DNA of 10,368 bases from DATESZ01 sp035283845 (GTDB lineage: Bacteria; Desulfobacterota; Syntrophia; Syntrophales; JACQWR01), in contig DATESZ010000185.1 in assembly GCA_035283845.1 (NCBI GenBank), positions 1 to 10,368 on the forward strand, read 5' to 3'. The translations under genes were made by a program, and so were the position numbers. The notes under the pieces were generated by a model, which worked only from the letters and a program-made list of their open reading frames with translations, had not been told where the DNA came from and ran no database searches. Below, in pieces: positions 1-6,899 of this stretch. Within the stretch, counting starts at the first letter, position 1; every line of letters starts with the position of its first letter.

Positions 1-1262
1 TCATCGGCTCTTGTTCTCACCGTCAGGGCCCACAAAACATCCGTGGGGTCATAGATATCTACATCTTCATCCACAGCGATAACCCATTTCAGGTCTTTCA
101 CGGCGCCAAAAGCAGCGCTAATAAGATTCTGAGAAATTCCAAACTGCATTTCATGGTCTATCTTGCACTGGATCACGGCGCCCAGAATGCCTCTCATCCC
201 ATCCAGGATGTGGCAATTCAAAAATATGTTGGGAGCGGTATTTTTACAGGCGTTGTAAATACTGGCTTCAGAGATGACGGCACCGAGGTTGGAGCTCTCC
301 CATGAATCTGCAAGCGGCGTATAATAAGCTGGATTTGCTCTGTGCGTGATTGCCCTAACCTGGAATCGAAATGCCCTGTCACAGAGCCCTTCATAACCAA
401 TAAATTCCGGGAAGAAATAATCCGGCCTTTTCGTTGGCTTGGAGGGTGGTTTTCCCTGGTTAATCTCAGCAACATCCTTCTCTTCATAAAGAACTTTCCC
501 TTCCAGGACCAACTCAGCATCTGCAATGCAATATGCATCAACGCTGCTTGCCTTGGCAAGCCTTACGGGAGTCCCTTGCAGGTTTCCTGCAATGCCGAGG
601 TCGTCAGAACCGCCCGGTCTTATCTGGGGAAAGGCCCCTCCCGAAGCCAGTACATTCAATGCGGGGCTAAGACCAAAATTTATAGTTAATGGGAACTCGC
701 TGCCTTTAGATTTATGATAATGAAGCACCTCTAAAAAATGTCTGTTATACAAGGTTGCCAGTGTCAACCAGTCCCTATCCAGTCCAAGAGACAACCTATG
801 GAAGGAAAGGTTAAAGGCTAAAGGACCGTATCCAATCCCTGCGGGGTATTTCACCATTACCACGCCTCCGGAGAGAACGGGGCAGGCGTCAATCTTGGTC
901 TGGGTTATAATAGGCAATGTTTTAGCCATGTCTATATCCGAAGAGATGATATGCTCTTGGCATAAGGGAGCCTCAACTACAGTTGAAGAAATAGGGTTTT
1001 TTAGAGCTTCCAGTATCCGTTTCGGAAGGTCAGGGATAGAAGCATCAAAATATTTTGCTATTCTTTCTCTTCTCGATAACAGGTTGGTTACCGCTTTCCA
1101 TTTCGGATACCCTTTGATATTTTCAAATACTAATAAGGGGCCGCCTTCGAAAGCCTTCGTTAAGGAAGCAATCTCGTAAACAGGATTAACTTCTTTCTCG
1201 ATGATAAGGCACTCATCGATCTCCTTCGAAAATTCTATCGCTGTTCTTTGATCGCAAATCAC
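1..1262 (-). CDS. UbiD-family prFMN-dependent (de)carboxylase, C-terminus cut by window edge
   Basis: I translated the minus strand by hand: the frame is open from the left edge to about position 1293. It shows 420 codons, and the C-terminus lies outside the window (E. coli UbiD is about 497 aa). Family landmarks in order: FENIKGYPKWKAVTN near the N-terminus; NLSFHR (N151, R156, spaced like Fdc1 N168/R173); AGNLQG; AELVLEG (residues 249-255); VRAITHR; and VDEDVDIYDPTDVLWAL at the end. UbiD enzymes use prenylated FMN and a metal to add or remove CO2 on unsaturated or aromatic acids in the cytoplasm. The usual acidic motif E-G-P-F-G-E is replaced by DYFFPE (D281, E286), after about 16 extra residues. 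The start is uncertain: GTG at 1262 gives a normal N-terminus, while in-frame GTG at 1277 has a better-spaced GGAGG. It is last in the operon, 85 bases after the AOR-like gene. No UbiX is in view. The family is secure; the substrate is unknown. Confidence 0.9.
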   Translation of the reverse strand, partial: MICDQRTAIEFSKEIDECLIIEKEVNPVYEIASLTKAFEGGPLLVFENIKGYPKWKAVTNLLSRRERIAKYFDASIPDLPKRILEALKNPISSTVVEAPLCQEHIISSDIDMAKTLPIITQTKIDACPVLSGGVVMVKYPAGIGYGPLAFNLSFHRLSLGLDRDWLTLATLYNRHFLEVLHYHKSKGSEFPLTINFGLSPALNVLASGGAFPQIRPGGSDDLGIAGNLQGTPVRLAKASSVDAYCIADAELVLEGKVLYEEKDVAEINQGKPPSKPTKRPDYFFPEFIGYEGLCDRAFRFQVRAITHRANPAYYTPLADSWESSNLGAVISEASIYNACKNTAPNIFLNCHILDGMRGILGAVIQCKIDHEMQFGISQNLISAAFGAVKDLKWVIAVDEDVDIYDPTDVLWALTVRTRAD

Positions 1263-1270
1263 CGGAAACA

Positions 1271-1307
1271 CCCCCACCCTAACCCTCCCCCGTCAGAAGG
1301 GGAGGGG
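1271..1307. repeat. GC-rich inverted repeat, dispersed-intergenic-repeat type, at the 5' end of the UbiD gene
   Basis: A perfect 8-bp inverted repeat (ccctcccc at 1283-1290 and ggggaggg at 1299-1306) encloses an 8-base loop and is flanked by the C-rich tract cccccaccctaa. Sequences of this kind, whose chance translation reads like HPHPNPPPSEGEG, recur between genes in many bacterial genomes (recollection, not a search). It sits in the only sizeable gap of the block, between the AOR-like and UbiD genes. On the minus strand the 3' arm contains GGAGG, six bases upstream of an in-frame GTG (1277-1275), so the hairpin could mask a ribosome binding site. There is no following U-run, so it does not look like an intrinsic terminator. 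It could instead stabilise or process the mRNA. Confidence 0.6.
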
Positions 1308-1347
1308 ATATTATTTACCCACTTAAGTTTGAGAAGAAGCCAAATAT

Positions 1348-3225
1348 TTAATCTTCTTCAATACAAAACCCCAAGCCCAATTCGGCCAACTTGGAAGCCT
1401 CCGGCATGCCCGTCTCTTTGTTCCACCCCCTCTGACTGTAATACAGAGGGAGCATCCTATCCAATTCCACGACTTTTCCCCTGGCCCCGCCTTCTTTGAG
1501 GGGTTCTGATGTGAACCTCGCAGGCAACCGATCCATCTCTTTAGTGAAACCGAACCTGCCATTGATAATCCTCTGGAGGTTAAAGATTCTTTCCCCTGTA
1601 TGCATAAACTCCTCTAAGTCTATATCCCATCCGGTAACGGCCCTAAGAAAATCCATCAGGGGCTTCAATACAATTCCTGGAAAGGCCATGAAAAACATGC
1701 ATACCCCGACAGAGTTCAGCGCAGCAAATAGATCCTGGGATTTAATACATAATTCCACATTGTCCTCAAGAGAATCTGAGTTAAAATCTTTCATTAACTC
1801 AGGCATTCCCAACCTGCACCAGGTGTTGGCCGGCGTCATGGAGTTGGCCCTTGCGCCGACAGGCGCCACAGCATATCCCAACCCTTTGGACTTCAGCGCC
1901 CTTCCGTCATGCATAGCAATTTCCAAACCTTTTACTTCCATGGCTAAATCTTCTGCTCCCTTGCCAATCCCTTTTGCAAGAGACTTAATTCCATTGGCGG
2001 CAAGGTCTCCAATTCCCTCCCTCTTTCCGATCTTATGAATCATTCCTATCAATGCGGAAGTGGATCCCCACCGTAATTCCAGATTTTCCGTCTCACTCCT
2101 CCGAATCAACCCCTTCTCATAACATTCCATTAGAAAAGCAATGATAACCCCTGTAGAAATCACATCAATTCCATAATGGTTACAGAGTTCATTGGCTTCG
2201 GCTATTTTACAGAGATCATCAATCCCGCAACAGGTTCCCAGAGCAGCGACACCTTCGTATTCAGGCCCTTGTACTGCCAGTTCATTTATACGAGACTTAA
2301 TAGTCCTCTTACAGGCAATGGGACATTGATAGCAGGCGGCTTTACTTTTTAATAAGATTTCCGTCAAACGCTCGCCCGTAAGGTTATGGTAATTTTGTAA
2401 AACTCCTTCGGTAAAATTCTTAATGGGAACATCACCGATAAGATAGCAAGGTTCAAATATACCGTTGGTCCCATGGGTTGTAAAATATCGAAAATGCGGA
2501 TCTGTTTTGACAAGGGTTCTATAATCTCCCGTTAATTTCTTAAGTAATAATCGATCAGATATGTGGATTTTTGAAGAACCGTTAACCGCAATGGCTTTAA
2601 CCATTTTTGAGCCCATAACCGCGCCCAGACCCATTCTTCCGGCCACGTTATGTCCATCATTGAAAATTCCTGCGAAATAGACGAGTTTCTCCCCGGCAGG
2701 CCCGACAGCCGCGACCCTGACCTTCGGATTGCCAAGCTCTTCCCGGATTAAGGACGTTGTTTCGCAAGTATCCTTTCCCCACAGATGAGCAGCGTTTTTT
2801 ATGTAAACCTTACCGTTATCGATGAAAATATAGACAGGCTTATCGGCTTTCCCTTTTACAACTAATCCATCAAATCCGCTCATTTTAAGCGCCGTGCCAA
2901 AAAACCCTCCGGAATTCGACTCCCCATAGCCTTGAGTTGCAGGGGATCTTGTGACAACAAAGTATTTCACTCCCGCGGGAATTGTACCCGTAAAAGGGCC
3001 GGTCAAGAATATGAGAGGATTTTTTGCGTCGAAAGCCCCAATATTTCCGTCTTGGTCGTCATAAAACATCTTAGCCCCTAAACCGACTCCGCCAAGGTAT
3101 TTTCTGATCGTCTCTGATTCTTCAATTCTCTGTTCCCGAAAAGTGTTATCGCGGAGTTCAACCTGCAAGATCTTCCCGGCGTATCCTCCCGGCAAGTTCT
3201 TGCTCCTGCCTCTCAATCCCTCCAT
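1348..3225 (-). CDS. Aldehyde:ferredoxin oxidoreductase-family tungsten/molybdenum enzyme
   Basis: A 625-residue protein of normal length for the AOR family. Members use a tungsto- or molybdo-bispterin and one [4Fe-4S] cluster, usually to oxidise aldehydes to acids with ferredoxin; some relatives (BamB) reduce aryl-CoA rings. The N-terminal AOR domain starts at GGYAGKIL (13-20), with GESNSGGFFG (101-110) and GPAGE (175-179). Cluster ligands are C298, C301, C305 (CYQCPIAC) and C509 (NSVGVC). The C-terminal signature YYSQRGWNKETGMPE is intact. The usual DPRG...RGACH stretch instead reads HDGRALKSKG...VGARAN, so the family's active-site His position is not His. The ATG at 3225 is preceded by AAGGAGGA. 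The gene lies 13 bases after the hydratase, whose stop codon overlaps that binding site. There is no signal peptide, so it is cytoplasmic. Neither a BamC-type electron subunit nor a ferredoxin is visible. The substrate is unknown; aldehyde oxidation or carboxylate/aryl-CoA reduction are both possible. Confidence 0.93.
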   Translation of the reverse strand: MEGLRGRSKNLPGGYAGKILQVELRDNTFREQRIEESETIRKYLGGVGLGAKMFYDDQDGNIGAFDAKNPLIFLTGPFTGTIPAGVKYFVVTRSPATQGYGESNSGGFFGTALKMSGFDGLVVKGKADKPVYIFIDNGKVYIKNAAHLWGKDTCETTSLIREELGNPKVRVAAVGPAGEKLVYFAGIFNDGHNVAGRMGLGAVMGSKMVKAIAVNGSSKIHISDRLLLKKLTGDYRTLVKTDPHFRYFTTHGTNGIFEPCYLIGDVPIKNFTEGVLQNYHNLTGERLTEILLKSKAACYQCPIACKRTIKSRINELAVQGPEYEGVAALGTCCGIDDLCKIAEANELCNHYGIDVISTGVIIAFLMECYEKGLIRRSETENLELRWGSTSALIGMIHKIGKREGIGDLAANGIKSLAKGIGKGAEDLAMEVKGLEIAMHDGRALKSKGLGYAVAPVGARANSMTPANTWCRLGMPELMKDFNSDSLEDNVELCIKSQDLFAALNSVGVCMFFMAFPGIVLKPLMDFLRAVTGWDIDLEEFMHTGERIFNLQRIINGRFGFTKEMDRLPARFTSEPLKEGGARGKVVELDRMLPLYYSQRGWNKETGMPEASKLAELGLGFCIEED

Positions 3226-3232
3226 GATTATA

Positions 3233-3241
3233 TCCTCCTTA
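3233..3241 (-). promoter_or_regulatory. Ribosome binding site of the AOR-like gene overlapping the upstream stop codon
   Basis: The minus strand reads TAAGGAGGA, then seven bases (TATAATC) and ATG. Its TAA is the stop codon of the enoyl-CoA hydratase gene. A ribosome terminating there sits directly on a near-perfect Shine-Dalgarno sequence, which supports translational coupling and fixes the AOR-like start at 3225. Confidence 0.8.
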
Positions 3242-4015
3242 CCTTCCTCTAAATTTCGGGTTTCTTTTTTCGATGAAGGCCCTTGTCCCTTCTTTCATGT
3301 CCTCGGTTGAGCAAACCAAAGCGGATAGATTCGCTTCAAGCAGCAACCCATCCTCCAAGCACATATATAATCCCTTATTAATCGCTTCCAGAGAGTATTG
3401 AACCGCCAAGGGGGCGGCTTTGATAATTTCATCGGCCATCTGTTCACAGGCAGTCATCAGTTCTAAGGCCGGAACTACCCGATTGACCAGCCCGATTCTA
3501 AGGGCTTCGCTGGCGCCAATCATTTTCCCGGTAAGAATGAGTTCTTTTGCCATTCCTTTGCCCACGAGCCGGGGCAGTCTTTGTGTTCCCCCGCCGCCGG
3601 GAATCACACCCAATTTCAATTCGGGCAGGGCGAATTTTGAATTTTCAGCAGCGATCCTGATATCGCAGGCCATTGCCAGCTCGCATCCGCCGCCTAAAGC
3701 AAGGCCATTTATAGCTGCAATAACCGGCTTTCCCATGTTTTCTATTAAATTAAAAAGACTGTGCCATTTTCGGCCCAGTTCTTTTGCCCTTGCCGGAACC
3801 AGCTCAATTAACTCCTGGATGTCAGCTCCCGCAGCGAAGGCCTTTTCGCCGCTTCCTGTAAGAATCGCAACACGGACCTCGGAATCATCTATGATCTCGT
3901 TGAAGATATCCCTGAGTTGATCAAGCGTTGTCGAATTAAGAGCATTCAATACATTCTGGCGATTTAATGTTACGTAGGCACGCTGTCCTTTTTTTTCAAG
4001 AATCACATTTTCCAT
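3239..4015 (-). CDS. Enoyl-CoA hydratase / crotonase family protein
   Basis: A 258-residue single-domain crotonase, the usual length. The family adds water across 2-enoyl-CoA double bonds; relatives carry out hydration plus retro-aldol cleavage, isomerisation or ring opening. AAGADIQEL (61-69) supplies the first oxyanion-hole segment and ALGGGCELAMACDIRIA (106-122) the second. Both catalytic glutamates of true hydratases are present: E112 in GGGCELA and E132 in FALPELKLGVIPGGGG. This argues for a working hydratase rather than a pure isomerase. It starts 13 bases after the second CoA ligase, whose TAA stop overlaps a weak binding site (TAAGGGA), and its own stop overlaps the AOR-like gene's binding site. 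Position between a ligase and an aldehyde-oxidoreductase homologue fits side-chain degradation of an unsaturated acyl-CoA, possibly releasing an aldehyde; that is inference. Substrate chain length cannot be read from the sequence. Confidence 0.93.
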   Translation of the reverse strand: MENVILEKKGQRAYVTLNRQNVLNALNSTTLDQLRDIFNEIIDDSEVRVAILTGSGEKAFAAGADIQELIELVPARAKELGRKWHSLFNLIENMGKPVIAAINGLALGGGCELAMACDIRIAAENSKFALPELKLGVIPGGGGTQRLPRLVGKGMAKELILTGKMIGASEALRIGLVNRVVPALELMTACEQMADEIIKAAPLAVQYSLEAINKGLYMCLEDGLLLEANLSALVCSTEDMKEGTRAFIEKRNPKFRGR

Positions 4016-4028
4016 TTTTAAATATCCC

Positions 4029-5432
4029 TTATTCTTCAGTTATTATCCTTTTTGTTTTTCCTTCTTCCTTGGTCAAGGTTCCGGGCGGCAGCAAATTTAT
4101 ACGGAATGTTATGAAAAAAGCGTCGTGTAAGGCCCTCTGAATGATTTTATGCAACCCCTCTTTCTCATTTCCTGAACATTCTTTGTCGCTTTCAACCAAG
4201 ATCTCCACATCTCCTGTTTTGGTTTTCTTTATCCTGAATTCTGTCCCTAATCCTGATATCGTCCGTATGACTTGCTCAATAGCCGAAGGGAAGAGGTTGA
4301 CCCCCTTAACAATGATCATGTCCTCAAATCTCGTTTTTATCCCTCCTACAGCAACAGGCAAGGTCCTTCCGCAGGGGCAGGAATAATTTTCTTTGATGGT
4401 CATGAGATCTTTCAGCAGGTACCGAATTATTGGAAAACCAAAACGCCCGAGGGCCGTGACGCAAGTAATTCCAGTGTCCCCTGCAGCAGGTTTGAGGGTG
4501 TCTTGATCCAATAGTTCTACGAGAAAGCGGTCAGCCGAAACGTGGTCAGAAGGAGGATCGTGTTTTTCAAGGGCTTCACATGAGAAATAGAGGCAGCCGC
4601 TGGTTTCAGTGCTTCCCGGAATATCGTGGATCTCAGACCCCCATTTCTCCTTGAGATAGTTATGTGTACTCGGGATTCCATAGCCCGGTTCCCCTGCGAC
4701 GCAGATTTTCTTTATTCTAAGCTCTTTGGGATCGATACCCATCTCCTCGAGCACCTCGAGTTGGCGAAATGCAAATGTGGGACCGCAGCACATAAAGTTG
4801 TCTCCGTACGGAGCCAGGTCTCTCAAGAGCAGGAGCCAGGGTCTCGTAGGCAAGGTTCCTTTGGGAACCACCTGACAGCCCATAAACTCAGCGGAATTAA
4901 AAATGACCCAGAAAGCCTGAAAAGGTAAGAAACCAAACGCAAAGAATCCCCTCATCCCCGGCCTTACACCTTGTGCGTAGAAGCTGCGCATTACTTGCCA
5001 GGCATCATTCTCCACGTCCTCCCATGAACTGCTGAAAAGTCTTGGCGCGGCAGTTGTTCCTGAAGTCCTCCAGAATTTTGGTTGATTCGATGCCGGTGTT
5101 GTCGCGAGCGTACCGAAAAGAGGATGGGAAAGCTGATCCCTCTGGATATCCTCTTTTGTAACGATTGGAAGCTTTTGCACATCGTCCAATATTCTTATGT
5201 CGTCGGGATGAAAATCATGAGCTTTCCACAGGTTTCTGTAAAATGGTGATTTTTCGTAGGCGAACCCCACGATATTCTTCAACCGCGCTAACTGGATCTC
5301 CTTAATCCTGTCGATAGGGGCAATTTCCACTTCAGACCAGTATTTGTCATTATAGGGATGACATCGATCGCCATCTTCCGGAAAATAAATATCATGCCTT
5401 GCACCTAAAAAATGATCTGTAAAAATTGCCAC
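4029..5432 (-). CDS. Phenylacetate-CoA ligase-like adenylate-forming enzyme (copy B)
   Basis: A member of the PaaK branch of acyl-adenylate enzymes, which convert a carboxylic acid, ATP and CoA to acyl-CoA, AMP and PPi in the cytoplasm. Numbering from the GTG at 5432 gives 467 residues. Motifs: the phosphate-binding loop TSGTTAAPR (123-131), AGEPGYG (246-252), GSTETSG (273-279), FPIIRY (333-338), CPCGRTLP (352-359), EDMIIVKGVN (370-379) and the C-terminal lysine motif GKTKR (458-462). A TTG at 5468 is in frame and would add 12 residues (GGKKLLRRRRI-type). I reject it because GTG at 5432 is preceded by AAGGAGG at six bases, and because the neighbouring paralogue begins with the same AIFTDHF and has exactly the same length. 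The two copies align without gaps at roughly 60% identity by eye. The N-terminal 35 or so residues with RCHPYND are extra relative to short PaaK proteins. The substrate is unknown; an aromatic acid is likely from context. Confidence 0.9.
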   Translation of the reverse strand: MAIFTDHFLGARHDIYFPEDGDRCHPYNDKYWSEVEIAPIDRIKEIQLARLKNIVGFAYEKSPFYRNLWKAHDFHPDDIRILDDVQKLPIVTKEDIQRDQLSHPLFGTLATTPASNQPKFWRTSGTTAAPRLFSSSWEDVENDAWQVMRSFYAQGVRPGMRGFFAFGFLPFQAFWVIFNSAEFMGCQVVPKGTLPTRPWLLLLRDLAPYGDNFMCCGPTFAFRQLEVLEEMGIDPKELRIKKICVAGEPGYGIPSTHNYLKEKWGSEIHDIPGSTETSGCLYFSCEALEKHDPPSDHVSADRFLVELLDQDTLKPAAGDTGITCVTALGRFGFPIIRYLLKDLMTIKENYSCPCGRTLPVAVGGIKTRFEDMIIVKGVNLFPSAIEQVIRTISGLGTEFRIKKTKTGDVEILVESDKECSGNEKEGLHKIIQRALHDAFFITFRINLLPPGTLTKEEGKTKRIITEE

Positions 5433-5438
5433 AATCCG

Positions 5439-5445
5439 CCTCCTT
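5439..5445 (-). promoter_or_regulatory. Ribosome binding site that sets the GTG start of ligase copy B
   Basis: AAGGAGG on the minus strand lies six bases upstream of GTG at 5432-5430. It falls inside the reading frame that would be used from the in-frame TTG at 5468, so it decides in favour of the shorter 467-residue protein. Confidence 0.8.
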
Positions 5446-5480
5446 CGTAATAACTTCTTGCCTCCCAATGGCAGAAATCT

Positions 5481-6884
5481 TTACTCTTCGAATATAATTT
5501 TATTTGTTTTGGCTTCACTCCGCTCAATAGTTCTGGGATCAAGCACCCTCGCTTTAAGAGCGACATACCAGACATCGTAAAGCTTTTGTTCCAGTATTTT
5601 CTCTATCTCCACTCGCTTCTCTTCAGAAAGCTTTTGCTCAGATTCAACTATTATTTCAACTTCCCCCTTCTTTGTCTTCTTAATCCTGAACTCAGTACCC
5701 AGGATCGGCATGCTTCGCACAATATTTTCCACAGCCGAAGGTATGATATTTACCCCTTTGACAATAATCATATCCTCCACCCTTGCTTTTATACCACCTA
5801 TGACCACTGGCAAGGTCCTACGGCAGCAACAATTGAAATCTTCCACCATCGTGATCACATCCTTCATAAAGTATCGGATGATGGGAAAACCAAAGCGACC
5901 AAGGGCGGTAACACAGGTAAGCCCCGTGTTCCCTTTCACTGGATCCAATGTCTTCTCATCCAGTAATTCGACGATATACCTGTCTGCGAGGACGTGATCT
6001 GAAGGAGGATCGCATTTTTCAAGATCCTGACATGAAAAAAAAACTGAGCCGCTCGTTTCTGTGCTGCCAGGCAGATCATGTATTTCAGCGCCCCAAAAAT
6101 CCTTCATTCGTTTGTGAGTTTCGGGGATTCCATAACCTGGCTCACCGGCCACGCATAACTTCTTTATATTGAGGTCTCTCGGATCAATCCCCATTTCCTG
6201 CAGCTCTTCAGCCTGTCTGAAAGCAAAAGTCGGGGTACAGCACATAAAATTATTGCCGTAAGGAGCAAGATCCTTTATCAGTTTAAGCCAGGGTCTTGTG
6301 GGTAGGTTGCCTTTAGGGACTATCTGGCATCCCATATGTTGTGCACTCTCCATGATATCCCAGAAGGCCTGGAATGAAGAGAAGCCGAAAGCAAAAAAGG
6401 CTCGCCACCCCTTCCTGATTCCCTGAGCATACAGAGCCCTGGCGGTTTGCCATACCGTATTCTCCATATCCTCCCAGGTACTTCCAAAGAGTCGGGGGGT
6501 TGCTGTAGTGCCTGAAGTACGCCATAACTTTGGCATCTCGCTAGGCGGCGCAGTCCATAAGGTGCCAAAGGGCGGATTTTCCTGCTGATCCTTCTGATAA
6601 TCTTCCTTTAAGACAGGAGGGATCTTTCTGATGTCATCGAGATGTTTGAGGTCTTCTGGATTAAAATTTCTTGATTCCCAGAATCTTTTGTAAAATGGGG
6701 ATTTTTCGTATGCGAACTTCACAATATTTTTTAACCTGATCATTTGTATCTCTTTTATTCGTTCAAGCGAAACTGACTCGACTAAAGACCAGTGACTGTC
6801 GTTAAATGGGTGGCATCTGCATCCATCTTCCGGGAAATATATGTCATTCCTTTCCGTCAAAAAGTGATCAGTAAAAATGGCCAT
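5481..6884 (-). CDS. Phenylacetate-CoA ligase-like adenylate-forming enzyme (copy A)
   Basis: A 467-residue PaaK-type CoA ligase and the tandem paralogue of the next gene downstream, with the same motif positions: TSGTTATPR (123-131), AGEPGYG (246-252), GSTETSG (273-279), FPIIRY (333-338) and EDMIIVKGVN (370-379). Two places differ. The CxCGR motif reads CCCRR (352-356), and the C-terminal GKxKR motif reads AKTNK (458-462), keeping the lysine but not the glycine and arginine. The copies have therefore diverged in regions that touch the C-terminal lid, consistent with different substrates or a weakened first copy. The start ATG is at 6884, 15 bases after the Mo/W enzyme's stop (in-frame TGA TAA), with only a weak purine-rich AAAGAG ahead. 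Copy B follows after 48 bases. A paired-ligase role, activating an acid early and a shortened acid later, is inference. Confidence 0.9.
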   Translation of the reverse strand: MAIFTDHFLTERNDIYFPEDGCRCHPFNDSHWSLVESVSLERIKEIQMIRLKNIVKFAYEKSPFYKRFWESRNFNPEDLKHLDDIRKIPPVLKEDYQKDQQENPPFGTLWTAPPSEMPKLWRTSGTTATPRLFGSTWEDMENTVWQTARALYAQGIRKGWRAFFAFGFSSFQAFWDIMESAQHMGCQIVPKGNLPTRPWLKLIKDLAPYGNNFMCCTPTFAFRQAEELQEMGIDPRDLNIKKLCVAGEPGYGIPETHKRMKDFWGAEIHDLPGSTETSGSVFFSCQDLEKCDPPSDHVLADRYIVELLDEKTLDPVKGNTGLTCVTALGRFGFPIIRYFMKDVITMVEDFNCCCRRTLPVVIGGIKARVEDMIIVKGVNIIPSAVENIVRSMPILGTEFRIKKTKKGEVEIIVESEQKLSEEKRVEIEKILEQKLYDVWYVALKARVLDPRTIERSEAKTNKIIFEE

Positions 6885-6899
6885 GAGAGATACTCTTTA

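Noticed and set aside
1..1262. Possible frame-shifted or broken UbiD gene
   Set aside because: Codon-by-codon translation of the whole stretch gives one uninterrupted frame with family motifs in order; it only lacks its end because of the window edge.
1283..1320. Rho-independent terminator between the AOR-like and UbiD genes
   Set aside because: The hairpin is GC-rich but has no run of U after it on the minus strand; on the plus strand only a mixed AT stretch follows and no gene ends there.
1248..1499. Small plus-strand open frame beginning near HPHPNPPPSEGEG
   Set aside because: The peptide is the translation of the GC-rich inverted repeat, and the rest overlaps the AOR-like gene in antisense; there is no binding site.
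1348..3225. Identification as BamB, the catalytic subunit of class II benzoyl-CoA reductase
   Set aside because: No BamC or other Bam subunits are adjacent, and the sequence alone does not separate it from other AOR relatives.
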